Part shown: piece by piece, positions 44,772 to 54,932 of the stretch
Position numbering within the stretch: the stretch's first letter is position 1
Layout: each line of letters opens with the position of its first letter
Origin: Bacteroides sp.
GTDB lineage: Bacteria; Bacteroidota; Bacteroidia; Bacteroidales; Bacteroidaceae
Length of the DNA stretch: 64,000 nt
Reading direction: 5' to 3'
NCBI GenBank assembly: GCA_021201335.1
Contig: JAJQFD010000052.1
Coordinates: 1 to 64,000 of the forward strand
The notes under the pieces: generated by a model
Told to the model about the DNA's origin: nothing
Databases searched by the model: none
The model's input: the letters and a program-made list of their open reading frames with translations, nothing else
Program-made: the position numbers and the translations under genes

Positions 44772-47388
44772 ATGAAAAAAATTCTGATTACCCAACTTCT
44801 ATTATTGACCTATTTGTTTGTGTATGCTGATGCCTATCGTCCTGAAACATCTGTTGCCGGTTTTATACCCTTAGACGGAAGCGGACGTTTAGTGTATAGT
44901 TTTAATCCCGGCTGGCGTTATTACAAAGGAGACATGAAAGGTGCCGAAGCACTGAACTTTGATGATTCTTCCTGGGAAATCGTATCTACTCCTCATACAG
45001 TCGAACTCATGCCTGCTGAAGCCAGTGGTTGCCGCAATTATCAGGGGCCTGCCTGGTATCGGAAACATTTTGTTATCCCTATCGAAACTCAAAGCAAAGA
45101 AGTTATAATACACTTCGAAGCTATAATGGGGAAGCAAATTATTTTTCTTAACGGTCAGCAAATAAAAGAACACGTAGGAGGATACCTGCCTTTTTCCGTC
45201 AACCTTACACAAAAAGGATTGAAAGCTGGTGATAAATGCTTATTAGCCGTCTTTACTGATAATAGTGATGATAAAAATTATCCTCCGGGCAAGCCACAGT
45301 ATACACTCGATTTTGCTTATCATGGAGGAATTTACCGGGATGTATGGATGATTGCCAAATCTCAGGTGGCTATTACCGATGCTATTGAGGCTCGCAAAGT
45401 AGGAGGTGGCGGTGTATTTGTTCATTTCGATAATATAACAGAAAAAGGTGCCGAAGTATATATCGACACCGATGTAAAGAACAGTGGAAAGATCCTTAAA
45501 ACCGTAATTGTTGAAACGTCTCTGCTAACTACTGAAGGAACATTGATTAAAAAGGTATCGGATAAATTAACCCTTCAGCCGGGAGAATCAAAAGCTACAA
45601 AACAACAAATCAATATTCGGAATCCCAAGCTTTGGTCACCGGATACGCCTTATTTGTATAGAGTCGAATCCCGTATCAAAGAAGGTAGAAACTCTCTCGA
45701 TGGGGGTATTACCCGTCTAGGTATCCGCAAAGCTGAGTTTCGTGGCAGAGAGGGGTTTTGGCTCAATGGTAAACCTTTCGGTCAGTTGGTTGGTACCAAT
45801 CGGCATCAGGATTTTGCGTATGTTGGTAATGCAGTTCCCAACTCTCAGCAGTGGCGGGATGCTAAAAAACTCCGTGATGCCGGATGCCGGGTCATTCGTG
45901 TTGCCCATTACCCAATGGATCCTTCTTTTATGGATGCTTGTGATGAGCTGGGTATGTTTGTCATTGTAGCTACTCCCGGTTGGCAGTTCTGGAATAAAAA
46001 TCCGGAGTTTGCCCGTCTGGTACATGAAAATACCCGTGAGATGATTCGTCGCGACCGAAATCATCCTTCTGTTTTGATGTGGGAACCTATTTTGAATGAG
46101 ACTCGTTATCCACTGGAATTTGCTTTGGAAGCCTTACAGATTACAAAAGATGAATATCCTTATCCGGGACGTCCGGTAGCAGCGGCGGATGTACATTCTG
46201 AAGGTGTCAAAGAACACTATGATGTCGTTTATGGTTGGCCAGGCGATGATAAGAAAGGAGTTGCTGAGCAGTGCATTTTCACCCGCGAATTTGGTGAGAA
46301 TGTGGATGATTGGTATGCGCATAATAACGATAACCGTGCCAGTCGTAGTTGGGGAGAACATCCCTTATTAGTTCAGGCCCTCTCCTTAGCCCGAAGCTAT
46401 GATGGGATGTTTGAAACGATGGGTGGCTTTATTGGTGGCGCACAGTGGCATTCTTTCGATCATCAACGTGGCTATCATCCAGATCCTTATTGGGGTGGAT
46501 TGTTCGATGCTTTCCGCCAGCCGAAATATGCTTATTACATGTTTCGCAGTCAAACGGCTGCTGATTTGAAACATCCGATGGCTGAATCGGGGCCGATGGT
46601 ATTCGTCGCACATGAAATGTCTGCCTTTTCAGATAAAGATGTCGTTGTATTTAGTAATTGCGATTCCGTACGTTTATCGGCCTATGATGGAACGAAGAGT
46701 TGGACAAAACCGGTTATACATGCCCAAGGACACATGCCAAATGCTCCGGTTATTTTTGAAAATGTATGGGATTTCTGGGAAGCCCGGGAATATAGTTACA
46801 AACAAAAGAACTGGCAGAAAGTCAACTTTATAGTGGAAGGGATTATAGATGGTCAGGTGGTATGCCAGGAAAAAAAGATGCCTTCCCGTCGTTCCACCAA
46901 ATTGAGATTGAGTGTTGATCACGGTCCACAGTCGTTAATTGCCGATGGCTCTGATTTTATTGTTGTAATTGCAGAAGTTACGGATGACAATGGAAATATA
47001 CGCCGATTGGCAAAAGATAACATTTTATTTACGGTAGAAGGAGAAGGAGAAATTATTGGAAATCAGACCATAGGAGCCAATCCACGTGCAGTTGAATTCG
47101 GTGCAGCTCCGGTGTTAATCCGTTCTACCCGCAAAGCAGGGAAAATTAAGGTAAAAGCTCGCGTACTGTTTGAAGGTACACAGGCACCTACTTCTGCTGA
47201 AATGGAATTTGAAAGTGCTCCTTCTGTATTTCCATTCTGTTTTACAGAGCAGGAAAGAGTAACCGCAAGCAAACAAAGTATAAAAAAAAGAAGGTTCCCA
47301 ACAAAGAAAAGTACTTTCAGAAGATGAAAGGAAAAAAATACTCGATGAAGTTGAAAAGCAACAAACAGAGTTTGGTATAAGTCAATAA
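44772..47388 (+). pseudogene. GH2 beta-galactosidase-like enzyme, frameshift near the 3' end
   Basis: Signal peptide MKKILITQLLLLTYLFVYADA; sugar-binding domain (FNPGWRYYKGDMKGAEALNFDDSSWEIV, NYQGPAWYRKHF), Ig-like domain (about 205-330), TIM barrel with LVGTNRHQDFAYVGN and RVAHYPMDPSFMDACDELG, acid/base Glu in WEPILNETRYP, nucleophile Glu in FTREFGENVDDW, and C-terminal Ig-like domains. The present frame stops at 47327, but the A8 at 47282-47289 with one A removed gives IKKEGSQQRKVLSEDERKKI and so on to a stop at 47386-47388, total about 871 residues. Only the last ~20 residues are altered, so the enzyme may still function. Probable galactose or related hexose release in the cluster. Confidence 0.82.
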
Positions 47389-47408
47389 ACTTATGGTTTA
47401 TAATACTG

Positions 47409-47452
47409 ATCTGCTTCCTTTCTATATATAAGAATAAGAAGCAGATTTTTTT
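47409..47452 (+). terminator. Terminator of the GH2 gene
   Basis: ATCTGCTTC (47409-47417) and GAAGCAGAT (47438-47446) with a 20-nt loop, followed by a T-run. It lies 21 bp after the restored stop at 47388. Confidence 0.75.
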
Positions 47453-47527
47453 ATTTATTGGGGAGGATCGTTTAGGTGGAGCTGTGCGTTCATTCTTTAT
47501 TTAACTTTATTTCTGAATTGTTTTTGT

Positions 47528-47535
47528 TATCTTTG
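47528..47535 (+). promoter_or_regulatory. -7 box (TATCTTTG) of HTCS 2
   Basis: A perfect TAnnTTTG match 30 nt before ATG 47566. Confidence 0.55.
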
Positions 47536-47565
47536 AACTTTACATAGTACATTCAAAGATAATCC

Positions 47566-50500
47566 ATGAAAATACACTTATATCTTTTATTCCTATTTAT
47601 CTTTTACTCAAAGCCTATAATGGCTGACCCGGGTATTATTGTTGAACATTACACAGTCGATCAGGGATTACCAAATGATATTGTTAATTGCTCCTTAAAA
47701 GACTCTGATGGTTTCATCTGGTTTGGAACCTGGTATGGACTATGTAGTTTTGATGGCGCTAAATTTAAAACGTATAATAATCGAGATGGGTTTTATTCAG
47801 ATATTCCTCCTCGTAAGATACAAAGTATTGTAGAAGATAAGAATGGTTATTTATGGATAAAAACCATTGATCGTAAGTTATATGTTTTCGATAAGCACCA
47901 GGAACGTTTTCATGCTGTGTATGATGACGTAAAAGATTATTCCGGCAATACCCAGATTATTAAGATTCAAAATACACCAGATGGAGATGTTTTATTACTG
48001 ACTAAAGATAAAAACTTACTCAGGGCATTCGCAACCAAAGAAGGAAAGATTGAACTTCAGTTATTGCATGACTCCAGCCCGGAAATTAATGTTTATGATT
48101 CCAAATTGAAATATAATGTGTTTGCGGAAACGAATGAATATATCAATTGGATTGGGATGGATTATCAGATATTTTCCTGTCCCAAGGGAGAAGAACTTCA
48201 TAGTAAACCGGCAGACTTTATTTTTCGTAAAATGTCCATTTCTTCTCCGGATATTTTCACGTGTGCATTTCAAAATATGGAAAGGGTATGGCTGGGAGAC
48301 AAATTTGGGAATTTATACAGTATCAGTATACAAACAGGAACCGTTCATAAATATACCCTACCGGGAATAAACCACCCCATCCAGAATATTCTGATAACTG
48401 AAAGTGGTATAGCCTATCTGAGTATCAGTGGACAGGGTATTTATGAATATGACCTGGGATATAAGCAACTCAATAAAATATCGGCCGATATTAATCCTTC
48501 CAAAATCTTTACTTCGTTTACGGATAAATACGACAAAATCTGGTTTGTTGAAAATGATAATGCGTTGCTTTATTATGATCCGTTAAATAAAAAAAGCAAA
48601 CGGTTTTCTATACCTCTCGGAGTATCTATTGGTTCTTTCAAGTATCAGGATGCCGGAGAACAGGGACTATTTTTTCTTACTTCATCAGGCGAAATGATTA
48701 TGTTTGATCGGGAATCATTGTCTCTAACTCGGATAAATCAGTTAAAATACTTTTCCGATATACAACCCAATCAATTATTTTTTGATCAGATGTTGGATGA
48801 AAATGGGCTTTTATGGCTGTCTTCTTCTGCCATGGGAATTTATCGGGTCAACTTCCCCAAAAAACAATTCAAATTGTTTGAGCCTGACCTATTTACAAAA
48901 GATCCTTCTTCGGTAGAAAGCACATCACGGGGAGTGAGAGCTTTATTTCAGGCTCGTAATGGTGATATTTGGGTAGGGACCCGGTGGGGAGATTTATATC
49001 GGTTAAATTCCGGTGGACAATTAAAACAGATATCCTCTGCGTCATCCAATTCATACGTTGGAAATGTATATCATATCATGGAAGATAACAAAGGAAATCT
49101 CTGGCTATCTACCAAAGGCAATGGTCTGGTAAAAGCTGAACCTGATATCCTTTCACCGGCAGGTTTTCGTTTTACTCGATATAAAAATGATCCTAATATT
49201 TTATCTACAATCAACAATAATGATGCCTATTTTACCTACCAGGATAGTAAAGGACGCATTTGGGTAGGTTTATTGGGCGGTGGCTTAAACCTGATTTGGG
49301 AAGAAGGAGGTGAAGTGGTTTTTAAACATAAATACAATGGATTAAAAAAATATCCCTCTTATGGACTTTATATGGAAGTTCGGAATATAACGGAGGATGA
49401 TAACGGACGTATTTGGGTAGGTACAACTGATGGGTTAATGTCTTTTGATAGTAACTTTAACTCTCCTGAGGAAATTGTTTTTGAAACTTACCGGGAAGAG
49501 AGTGCTAGTTCCAATATTGCTGACAATGACATTTATGTTCTTTATAAAGATGCTAGTTCTCAAATCTGGGTAAGTGTATTTGGGGGAGGACTAAATAAGT
49601 TAATTGAATATGATAAAGAGAGCCGTCGTCCTATATTTAAAACCTATGGTATGCGTGAAGGATTAAATACGGATGTTGTTGTATCCATTGTGGAAGATGA
49701 TAAAGAGCACCTTTGGCTTACCACTGAGAGTGGATTATCCCGTTTTGATAAATTATCGGAATTATTCCGCAACTATGATAAGTATGATGGTTTTCTGAAT
49801 GTTAAAATGGAAGAAGGTTCTGCATTGAGGACTATAAATGGTGAACTATGGCTGGGCTGTCGGGAGGGAATATTGACATTCAATCCGGATAAACTGGAGA
49901 CAACCAATACTGATTTTAATACCTATATTGTTGACTTTAAAGTATCGAATAAGGATTTGCGTAGCTTTAAAGATGATCCGATTATTACGGAATCTATTAA
50001 ATATGCGGAATCTTTAACCCTGAATTACGATCAGTCCATGTTTACCATAGAGTTTGCAGCATTAAACTTTTTTAATTCTAATCGGATTTCCTATAAATAT
50101 ATACTTGACGGGTATGAAAAAGAATGGCATTTTAGTGGTAAAAACAGAATAGCTTCTTATACAAATGTTCCTCCAGGGGATTATGTTTTTCGTATCCAGG
50201 CGGTGGATGAAGCAAATCCTGAACATGTATCAGAAAGGAACCTTACTCTCAAAATTCTGCCTCCTTGGTGGAGAAGTGGGTGGGCATATACCATTTATGC
50301 AATTCTGGGAATCGCATTACTAATCTTTGCGATTCGTTTGATCTTGCTGATGATGAAGATGAAAAATGATGTATATATTGAACAAAAGATATCCGAGCTG
50401 AAAATCAGATTCTTCACGAATATTTCACATGAGCTTCGTACACCTCTAACTCTTATCAAAGGCCCCATACAGGAATTGAAAGAGCAGGAGAAACTCTCCC

Positions 50501-51978
50501 CGAAAGGTTTGCAATATATTGACTTGATGGAGAAGAATACGGATCAGATGCTCCAACTGGTAAATCAAATTTTGGATTTTCGTAAGATTCAAAATGGGAA
50601 AATGCGTTTGCATGTTTCACAGATGAACCTTAATATAATGATGAATTCTTTCCGGAAGGAATTTCAGATATTGGCTGAAGAAAATGAGATAAATTATAGT
50701 TTTCAGCTATTAGATGAACCTATTATGGTTTGGGCAGATAAAGAAAGATTGGCTATTGTGGTACGGAATGTTATTTCAAATGCCTTTAAATTTACTCCAT
50801 CCGGTGGGACCATATTTGTAACTACAGGTATAACTGAAGGTGGTAAGAGTTGCTACATTCGGGTGGAGGATTCCGGGGTTGGTATTGCACAGAATAAATT
50901 GAATGAAATATTCGAGCGTTTTTCGCAAGGTGAAAATGCTAAAGGTGCTTATTATCAAGGAACGGGCATTGGATTAGCATTATCGAAAGAAATTATGATC
51001 TTGCATCATGGTTCTATTCGTGCAGAAAGTCAATCAAAAAAAGGAGCTGTATTTATTATCGAACTTTTATTGGGGAAATCTCATTATAAAGCTTCTGAAG
51101 TAGATTTCTATGTAAGTGACAATGATACAGTGAATGATGATGAAAACAATGTACAGGTTGCTCAACAAAATCTTACTGAGGAAGAATATGAACATGCAGA
51201 TTCTTCCTTACCTATTTTATTGCTGGTAGAAGATAACAAAGACCTTGGTAATCTGATTAAGCTTCAACTGGAGGATAGATTTAATGTATATACCGCACCC
51301 AACGGAGTAGAAGGACTAAAGAAGGTGCATCTCTATCATCCGGATATTGTGGTTACGGATCAGATGATGCCGGAGATGGATGGTCTTGAAATGTTGCAGC
51401 ATATACGTAAAGATTTTCAGATCAGCCATATACCCGTTATAATCCTAACAGCTAAGAATGATGATGAAGCAAAAACAACAGCTATTAGCATGGGAGCCAA
51501 TGCTTATATTACTAAACCTTTCAGCAAAGACTATTTGATTGCCCGTGTAGAGCAATTATTGAGAGAACGTAAATTATTCCGTGAACGTGTATGGAATCAG
51601 GAGGAGACAAAAGAGGCTGATACGTATGAACAATATTTGGTAAAGAAAGATGTTCAATTATTGGAGAAAATACATAAAGTGATTGAAGAAAATATGGATA
51701 ACTGCGATTTTAATATTGATGCTATAGCATCTAATATAGGGTTGAGTCGTTCTGCTTTCTTCAAAAAATTAAAAAGCCTTACCGGTTTAGCTCCGGTTGA
51801 TCTCGTGAAAGAAGTACGTTTAAATAAATCCATTGAACTCATCAAAAATACTGATATGACTATTTCTGAGATAGCTTATGCAGTAGGTTTCAAAGATTCT
51901 GGCTATTTTGGCAAGTGTTTCCGAAAGAAGTATAATCAAACTCCGAGAGAGTATATGAATGAATCAAGGAAGAATTAG
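47566..51978 (+). CDS. Hybrid two-component system sensor/regulator (HTCS) 2
   Basis: A 1470-residue HTCS. Signal peptide MKIHLYLLFLFIFYSKPIMA; two periplasmic propellers of Reg_prop repeats (DGFIWFGTWYGLCSFDG, GDIWVGTRWGDLYRLN, GRIWVGTTDGLMSFD, EHLWLTTESGLSRFD); Y_Y_Y domain (YKYILDGYEKEWHFSGK); one membrane helix (about 910-932); HisKA NISHELRTPLTLIKGP; HATPase NVISNAFKFTPSGG, VEDSGVGIAQ and GTGIGLAL; receiver LLLVEDNKD, VVTDQMMPEMDG and TKPF; AraC HTH (INQ-like VGFKDSGYFGKCFRKKYNQTPREYM). It follows the four glycan enzymes on the same strand and is their likely regulator; the glycan sensed is unknown. Intact, unlike most of its presumed targets. Confidence 0.93.
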   Translation: MKIHLYLLFLFIFYSKPIMADPGIIVEHYTVDQGLPNDIVNCSLKDSDGFIWFGTWYGLCSFDGAKFKTYNNRDGFYSDIPPRKIQSIVEDKNGYLWIKTIDRKLYVFDKHQERFHAVYDDVKDYSGNTQIIKIQNTPDGDVLLLTKDKNLLRAFATKEGKIELQLLHDSSPEINVYDSKLKYNVFAETNEYINWIGMDYQIFSCPKGEELHSKPADFIFRKMSISSPDIFTCAFQNMERVWLGDKFGNLYSISIQTGTVHKYTLPGINHPIQNILITESGIAYLSISGQGIYEYDLGYKQLNKISADINPSKIFTSFTDKYDKIWFVENDNALLYYDPLNKKSKRFSIPLGVSIGSFKYQDAGEQGLFFLTSSGEMIMFDRESLSLTRINQLKYFSDIQPNQLFFDQMLDENGLLWLSSSAMGIYRVNFPKKQFKLFEPDLFTKDPSSVESTSRGVRALFQARNGDIWVGTRWGDLYRLNSGGQLKQISSASSNSYVGNVYHIMEDNKGNLWLSTKGNGLVKAEPDILSPAGFRFTRYKNDPNILSTINNNDAYFTYQDSKGRIWVGLLGGGLNLIWEEGGEVVFKHKYNGLKKYPSYGLYMEVRNITEDDNGRIWVGTTDGLMSFDSNFNSPEEIVFETYREESASSNIADNDIYVLYKDASSQIWVSVFGGGLNKLIEYDKESRRPIFKTYGMREGLNTDVVVSIVEDDKEHLWLTTESGLSRFDKLSELFRNYDKYDGFLNVKMEEGSALRTINGELWLGCREGILTFNPDKLETTNTDFNTYIVDFKVSNKDLRSFKDDPIITESIKYAESLTLNYDQSMFTIEFAALNFFNSNRISYKYILDGYEKEWHFSGKNRIASYTNVPPGDYVFRIQAVDEANPEHVSERNLTLKILPPWWRSGWAYTIYAILGIALLIFAIRLILLMMKMKNDVYIEQKISELKIRFFTNISHELRTPLTLIKGPIQELKEQEKLSPKGLQYIDLMEKNTDQMLQLVNQILDFRKIQNGKMRLHVSQMNLNIMMNSFRKEFQILAEENEINYSFQLLDEPIMVWADKERLAIVVRNVISNAFKFTPSGGTIFVTTGITEGGKSCYIRVEDSGVGIAQNKLNEIFERFSQGENAKGAYYQGTGIGLALSKEIMILHHGSIRAESQSKKGAVFIIELLLGKSHYKASEVDFYVSDNDTVNDDENNVQVAQQNLTEEEYEHADSSLPILLLVEDNKDLGNLIKLQLEDRFNVYTAPNGVEGLKKVHLYHPDIVVTDQMMPEMDGLEMLQHIRKDFQISHIPVIILTAKNDDEAKTTAISMGANAYITKPFSKDYLIARVEQLLRERKLFRERVWNQEETKEADTYEQYLVKKDVQLLEKIHKVIEENMDNCDFNIDAIASNIGLSRSAFFKKLKSLTGLAPVDLVKEVRLNKSIELIKNTDMTISEIAYAVGFKDSGYFGKCFRKKYNQTPREYMNESRKN

Positions 51979-52010
51979 AATACTTATTTGCAGATGCTTT
52001 TATACTCTAT

Positions 52011-52053
52011 AATATAGCGTTGTCAGAATTTTGGGGTAACGCTATATTTTTTT
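52011..52053 (+). terminator. Terminator of HTCS 2
   Basis: AATATAGCGTT (52011-52021) and AACGCTATATT (52038-52048) are perfect complements, followed by T-residues to 52053. Confidence 0.88.
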
Positions 52054-52132
52054 GAAGCTGAATTCAGAAACAATTCATTGAATCTATTGTTGTTTAAGAG
52101 ATTATTTGGAAATTTGCACTCTCAATATAAAA

Positions 52133-52795
52133 ATGAATAAGACAGACATGATGAATGAAAAAAATAATATGGTTGTTCTATTTGACTTTGACGGAGTGGT
52201 TATGGATACTGAAGGCCAGTATTCTGTATTTTGGAATGATCAGGGAAACAAGCATTTAAACATTGATGACTTTGGCCGATTAATTAAGGGTCAAACTCTT
52301 CAACAGATTTTTGATAAATATTTTTCTGGTGTGAAGAGTGTGCAGGAAAAAATACGAGGGGAGCTTGATAAATACGAAGAAAATATGCAATATGAATATT
52401 TGTCTGGTGTTTACGACTTTTTAATTGATCTACATACTCATGAAGTTAAAACTGCTTTAGTAACTAGTTCAAATAAAAACAAAATGGCAAATGTCTATCA
52501 TGTTCATCCCGAAATAAAGGAATTATTTGATGAAATCCTCACCGCCGAGTACTTTACAAAATCCAAACCAGATCCACAATGTTTTTTGTTGGGAATGAGA
52601 ATGTTCCATGCAGAGCCAAGTCAATCTTATGTATTTGAGGATTCTTTTCACGGGTTGAAAGCGGGTATGGATTCAGGTGCAACTGTCTATGGATTGGCTA
52701 CAACAAATTCACGGGAGGCCATTCAGGATAAGGCACATTATATTATTGATGATTTTGTAGGAATGACTTACGAAAAATTAATTTATAAGTCATAA
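52133..52795 (+). CDS. HAD-superfamily phosphatase, beta-phosphoglucomutase-like
   Basis: A 220-residue HAD enzyme. Motif I LFDFDGVVMDT (catalytic Asp pair), helical cap (about 25-90), motif II TSSN, motif III Lys in FTKSKPDPQCF and motif IV YVFEDSFHGLKAG. Probably a sugar-phosphate phosphatase or phosphomutase; the substrate cannot be told. The frame is open back to 52106, but ATG 52133 is the first good start; ATG 52151 is also possible. Stands alone, 78 bp before panB. Confidence 0.82.
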   Translation: MNKTDMMNEKNNMVVLFDFDGVVMDTEGQYSVFWNDQGNKHLNIDDFGRLIKGQTLQQIFDKYFSGVKSVQEKIRGELDKYEENMQYEYLSGVYDFLIDLHTHEVKTALVTSSNKNKMANVYHVHPEIKELFDEILTAEYFTKSKPDPQCFLLGMRMFHAEPSQSYVFEDSFHGLKAGMDSGATVYGLATTNSREAIQDKAHYIIDDFVGMTYEKLIYKS

Positions 52796-52872
52796 CTTTG
52801 CGGCTTTATTCAAGTTATACCCGTTATAGCGAGCGTGTAAAAATATAAAACCCATAATTAAAAATTAAAACT

Positions 52873-53694
52873 ATGTCAGGTTATATTTCAGATGACACTA
52901 GGAAAGTGACAACACACCGTTTAATTGAAATGAAACAACGGAGTGAAAAAATATCAATGCTCACTGCTTATGATTATACTATGGCTAAGATAGTAGATGG
53001 CGCAGGAATGGATGTAATTCTGGTGGGTGATTCGGCTTCAAACGTAATGGCTGGGAATGTGACTACACTTCCTATGACACTGGAACAAATGATATACCAT
53101 GCTAAATCTGTTGTTCGCGCGGTGAAAAGAGCTATGGTTGTGGTAGATATGCCTTTTGGAACTTACCAGGGTAATTCTAAAGAAGGTCTGGCTTCCGCTA
53201 TCCGGATAATGAAAGAAAGTCATGCGGATGCATTAAAGCTGGAAGGTGGCGAAGAAATACTAGAGACAGTTAATCGGATATTATCTGCAGGAATTCCAAT
53301 TATGGGACATCTGGGTTTGATGCCTCAGTCTATCAATAAATATGGAACTTATACTGTACGCGCCAAAGATAATAAAGAAGCGGAAAAGTTAATCAGAGAC
53401 GCACATCTCCTTGAAGAATCTGGATGTTTTGGTATTGTTTTAGAGAAAATACCTGCTGCCTTAGCTGCCCGTGTGGCGAGTGAATTAACCATCCCTATTA
53501 TTGGTATCGGTGCAGGTGGTCAAGTAGACGGACAAGTACTAGTGATTCAGGATATGCTGGGAATGAGCCAGGGATTTAGTCCTCGTTTTTTAAGGCGTTA
53601 TGCTGACTTAAACACTATTATGAGTAATGCTATTGGTCAATATATAGCAGATGTTAAAAGCAGTGATTTCCCGAACGAAACTGAACAATATTAA
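52873..53694 (+). CDS. panB: 3-methyl-2-oxobutanoate hydroxymethyltransferase
   Basis: A 273-residue TIM-barrel enzyme that makes ketopantoate in the pantothenate/CoA pathway from ketoisovalerate and methylenetetrahydrofolate. Motifs: LTAYDYTMAKIVDGAGMDVILVGDSASNVMAG (metal Asp), VVVDMPFGTYQ (second Asp), KLEGG, IPIMGHLGLMPQS, VLEKIPAALA (catalytic Glu) and IIGIGAGGQVDGQVLVIQDMLG. Length fits. Its TAA overlaps the ATG of the MFS gene (TAATG). Confidence 0.95.
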   Translation: MSGYISDDTRKVTTHRLIEMKQRSEKISMLTAYDYTMAKIVDGAGMDVILVGDSASNVMAGNVTTLPMTLEQMIYHAKSVVRAVKRAMVVVDMPFGTYQGNSKEGLASAIRIMKESHADALKLEGGEEILETVNRILSAGIPIMGHLGLMPQSINKYGTYTVRAKDNKEAEKLIRDAHLLEESGCFGIVLEKIPAALAARVASELTIPIIGIGAGGQVDGQVLVIQDMLGMSQGFSPRFLRRYADLNTIMSNAIGQYIADVKSSDFPNETEQY

Positions 53695-54838
53695 TGAATT
53701 CTTTTGTTCGGCTTAGCCTTGCCATTTTTTTAGTTTTTATTTCCCAATATATGCTTTTTCCGGTACTACCAGTGGTACTGGCTGACGAATTAGAAATCTC
53801 AATCGCTTCTGCCGGAAAAATATCCTTGATCTTAACAGCAGGAATGATTTTGGGAGGTCCATTTTACAATTATTTAATTGATACATATAAAAGGAAGCGG
53901 TTATGTGTTCTTTCTTTTAGTGTTATTTTACTCATTTTCGTTGGCTATTATTTTTTAAACAAGCCAGTTGAATTATTTGTATTACCTTTATTGCAGGGTG
54001 TTTTTTTAGGAATACTAATCTCTTCATTATTAACCATAGGTATTGATATCATTCCTTCTGAAAAACGAGATTCCGGTAATTTAGTCTTGGGGTGGATGAG
54101 TCGATTGGGAATGATTTCCGGTGTTGCTTTAGGTAGTCTAATTTACCTGAATTATAGTTTTCAGACAGTTGTCGTTGTAGCCATTGGCATAGGTATAATA
54201 GCACTGCTGTTTCTAACTTCGATTCGTGTCTCATTTCGTGCTCCGATTGGTGTCTCTATTTTATCATTGGACCGTTTTTTCTTCCAGGCAGTTGGGTCTT
54301 ATTTATTAATATGATCCTGATAGCCTTTATCATTGGTATCTTATTTCCTTTAATTCACTTTAAAACAGGTGATTTGTTTTTACTGGAAGGTTGGACAGTT
54401 CCTTATTTTGCTATTACAATCGTCGGATATTTATCATCTCTTGCCTTTGCCAAACTGTCTTTTAATAATAATATCTGGAAACAGATCGTAATAAGTTTAT
54501 TGTTAATAGTGATAGCTATTTCACTTTTTATTTTGTTTGATCAACCGGTTATTCAGATTGTTTCTGCTTTCATGCTTGATTTAGCTTTCGGATTGATTAC
54601 TCCGGCTCTTCTTTTCATGTTTATTAATCTTTCCCGTCATTGTCAAAGAAGTACGGCTAATATTACTTGTTGGTTGGCTTGGGAAATCGGAGTTGCTGTA
54701 GGAATTGCCGTTTCATGCTATCTATATACACAATCTAATTCAGGATTAGCTTATCAGTTAGCTATGTTTTCAGGTGCTTTTGCTTTAATTTTGTTTGTTA
54801 CAGTTTCTTCTCCGTATTATAAAAAGAAAATGCAGTAA
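53694..54838 (+). pseudogene. MFS transporter, frameshifted at T6
   Basis: Two frames make one 12-helix transporter of about 381 residues. The first holds six helices (ISQYMLFPVLPVVLADELEISIASAGKISLILTAGMILGG is a typical MFS N-half, with the A-loop YKRKRL); the second, from 54311, holds the rest. One extra T in T6 (54275-54280) joins them as LDRFFLPGSWVLFINMILIAF. Substrate unknown. The start overlaps the panB stop, so it is translated with panB, possibly by chance. Confidence 0.72.
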
Positions 54839-54881
54839 CTCAACAAAAATTAAATTTATTGCGCGAAAGAAAGAATTGTAC

Positions 54882-54889
54882 TATTTTTG
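54882..54889 (+). promoter_or_regulatory. -7 box (TATTTTTG) of the PBP1A gene
   Basis: A perfect TAnnTTTG match 43 nt before ATG 54933. Confidence 0.45.
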
Positions 54890-54932
54890 TATCCTACCTA
54901 CAAAACAAATCGTGTACATTGTATAAAAATTG

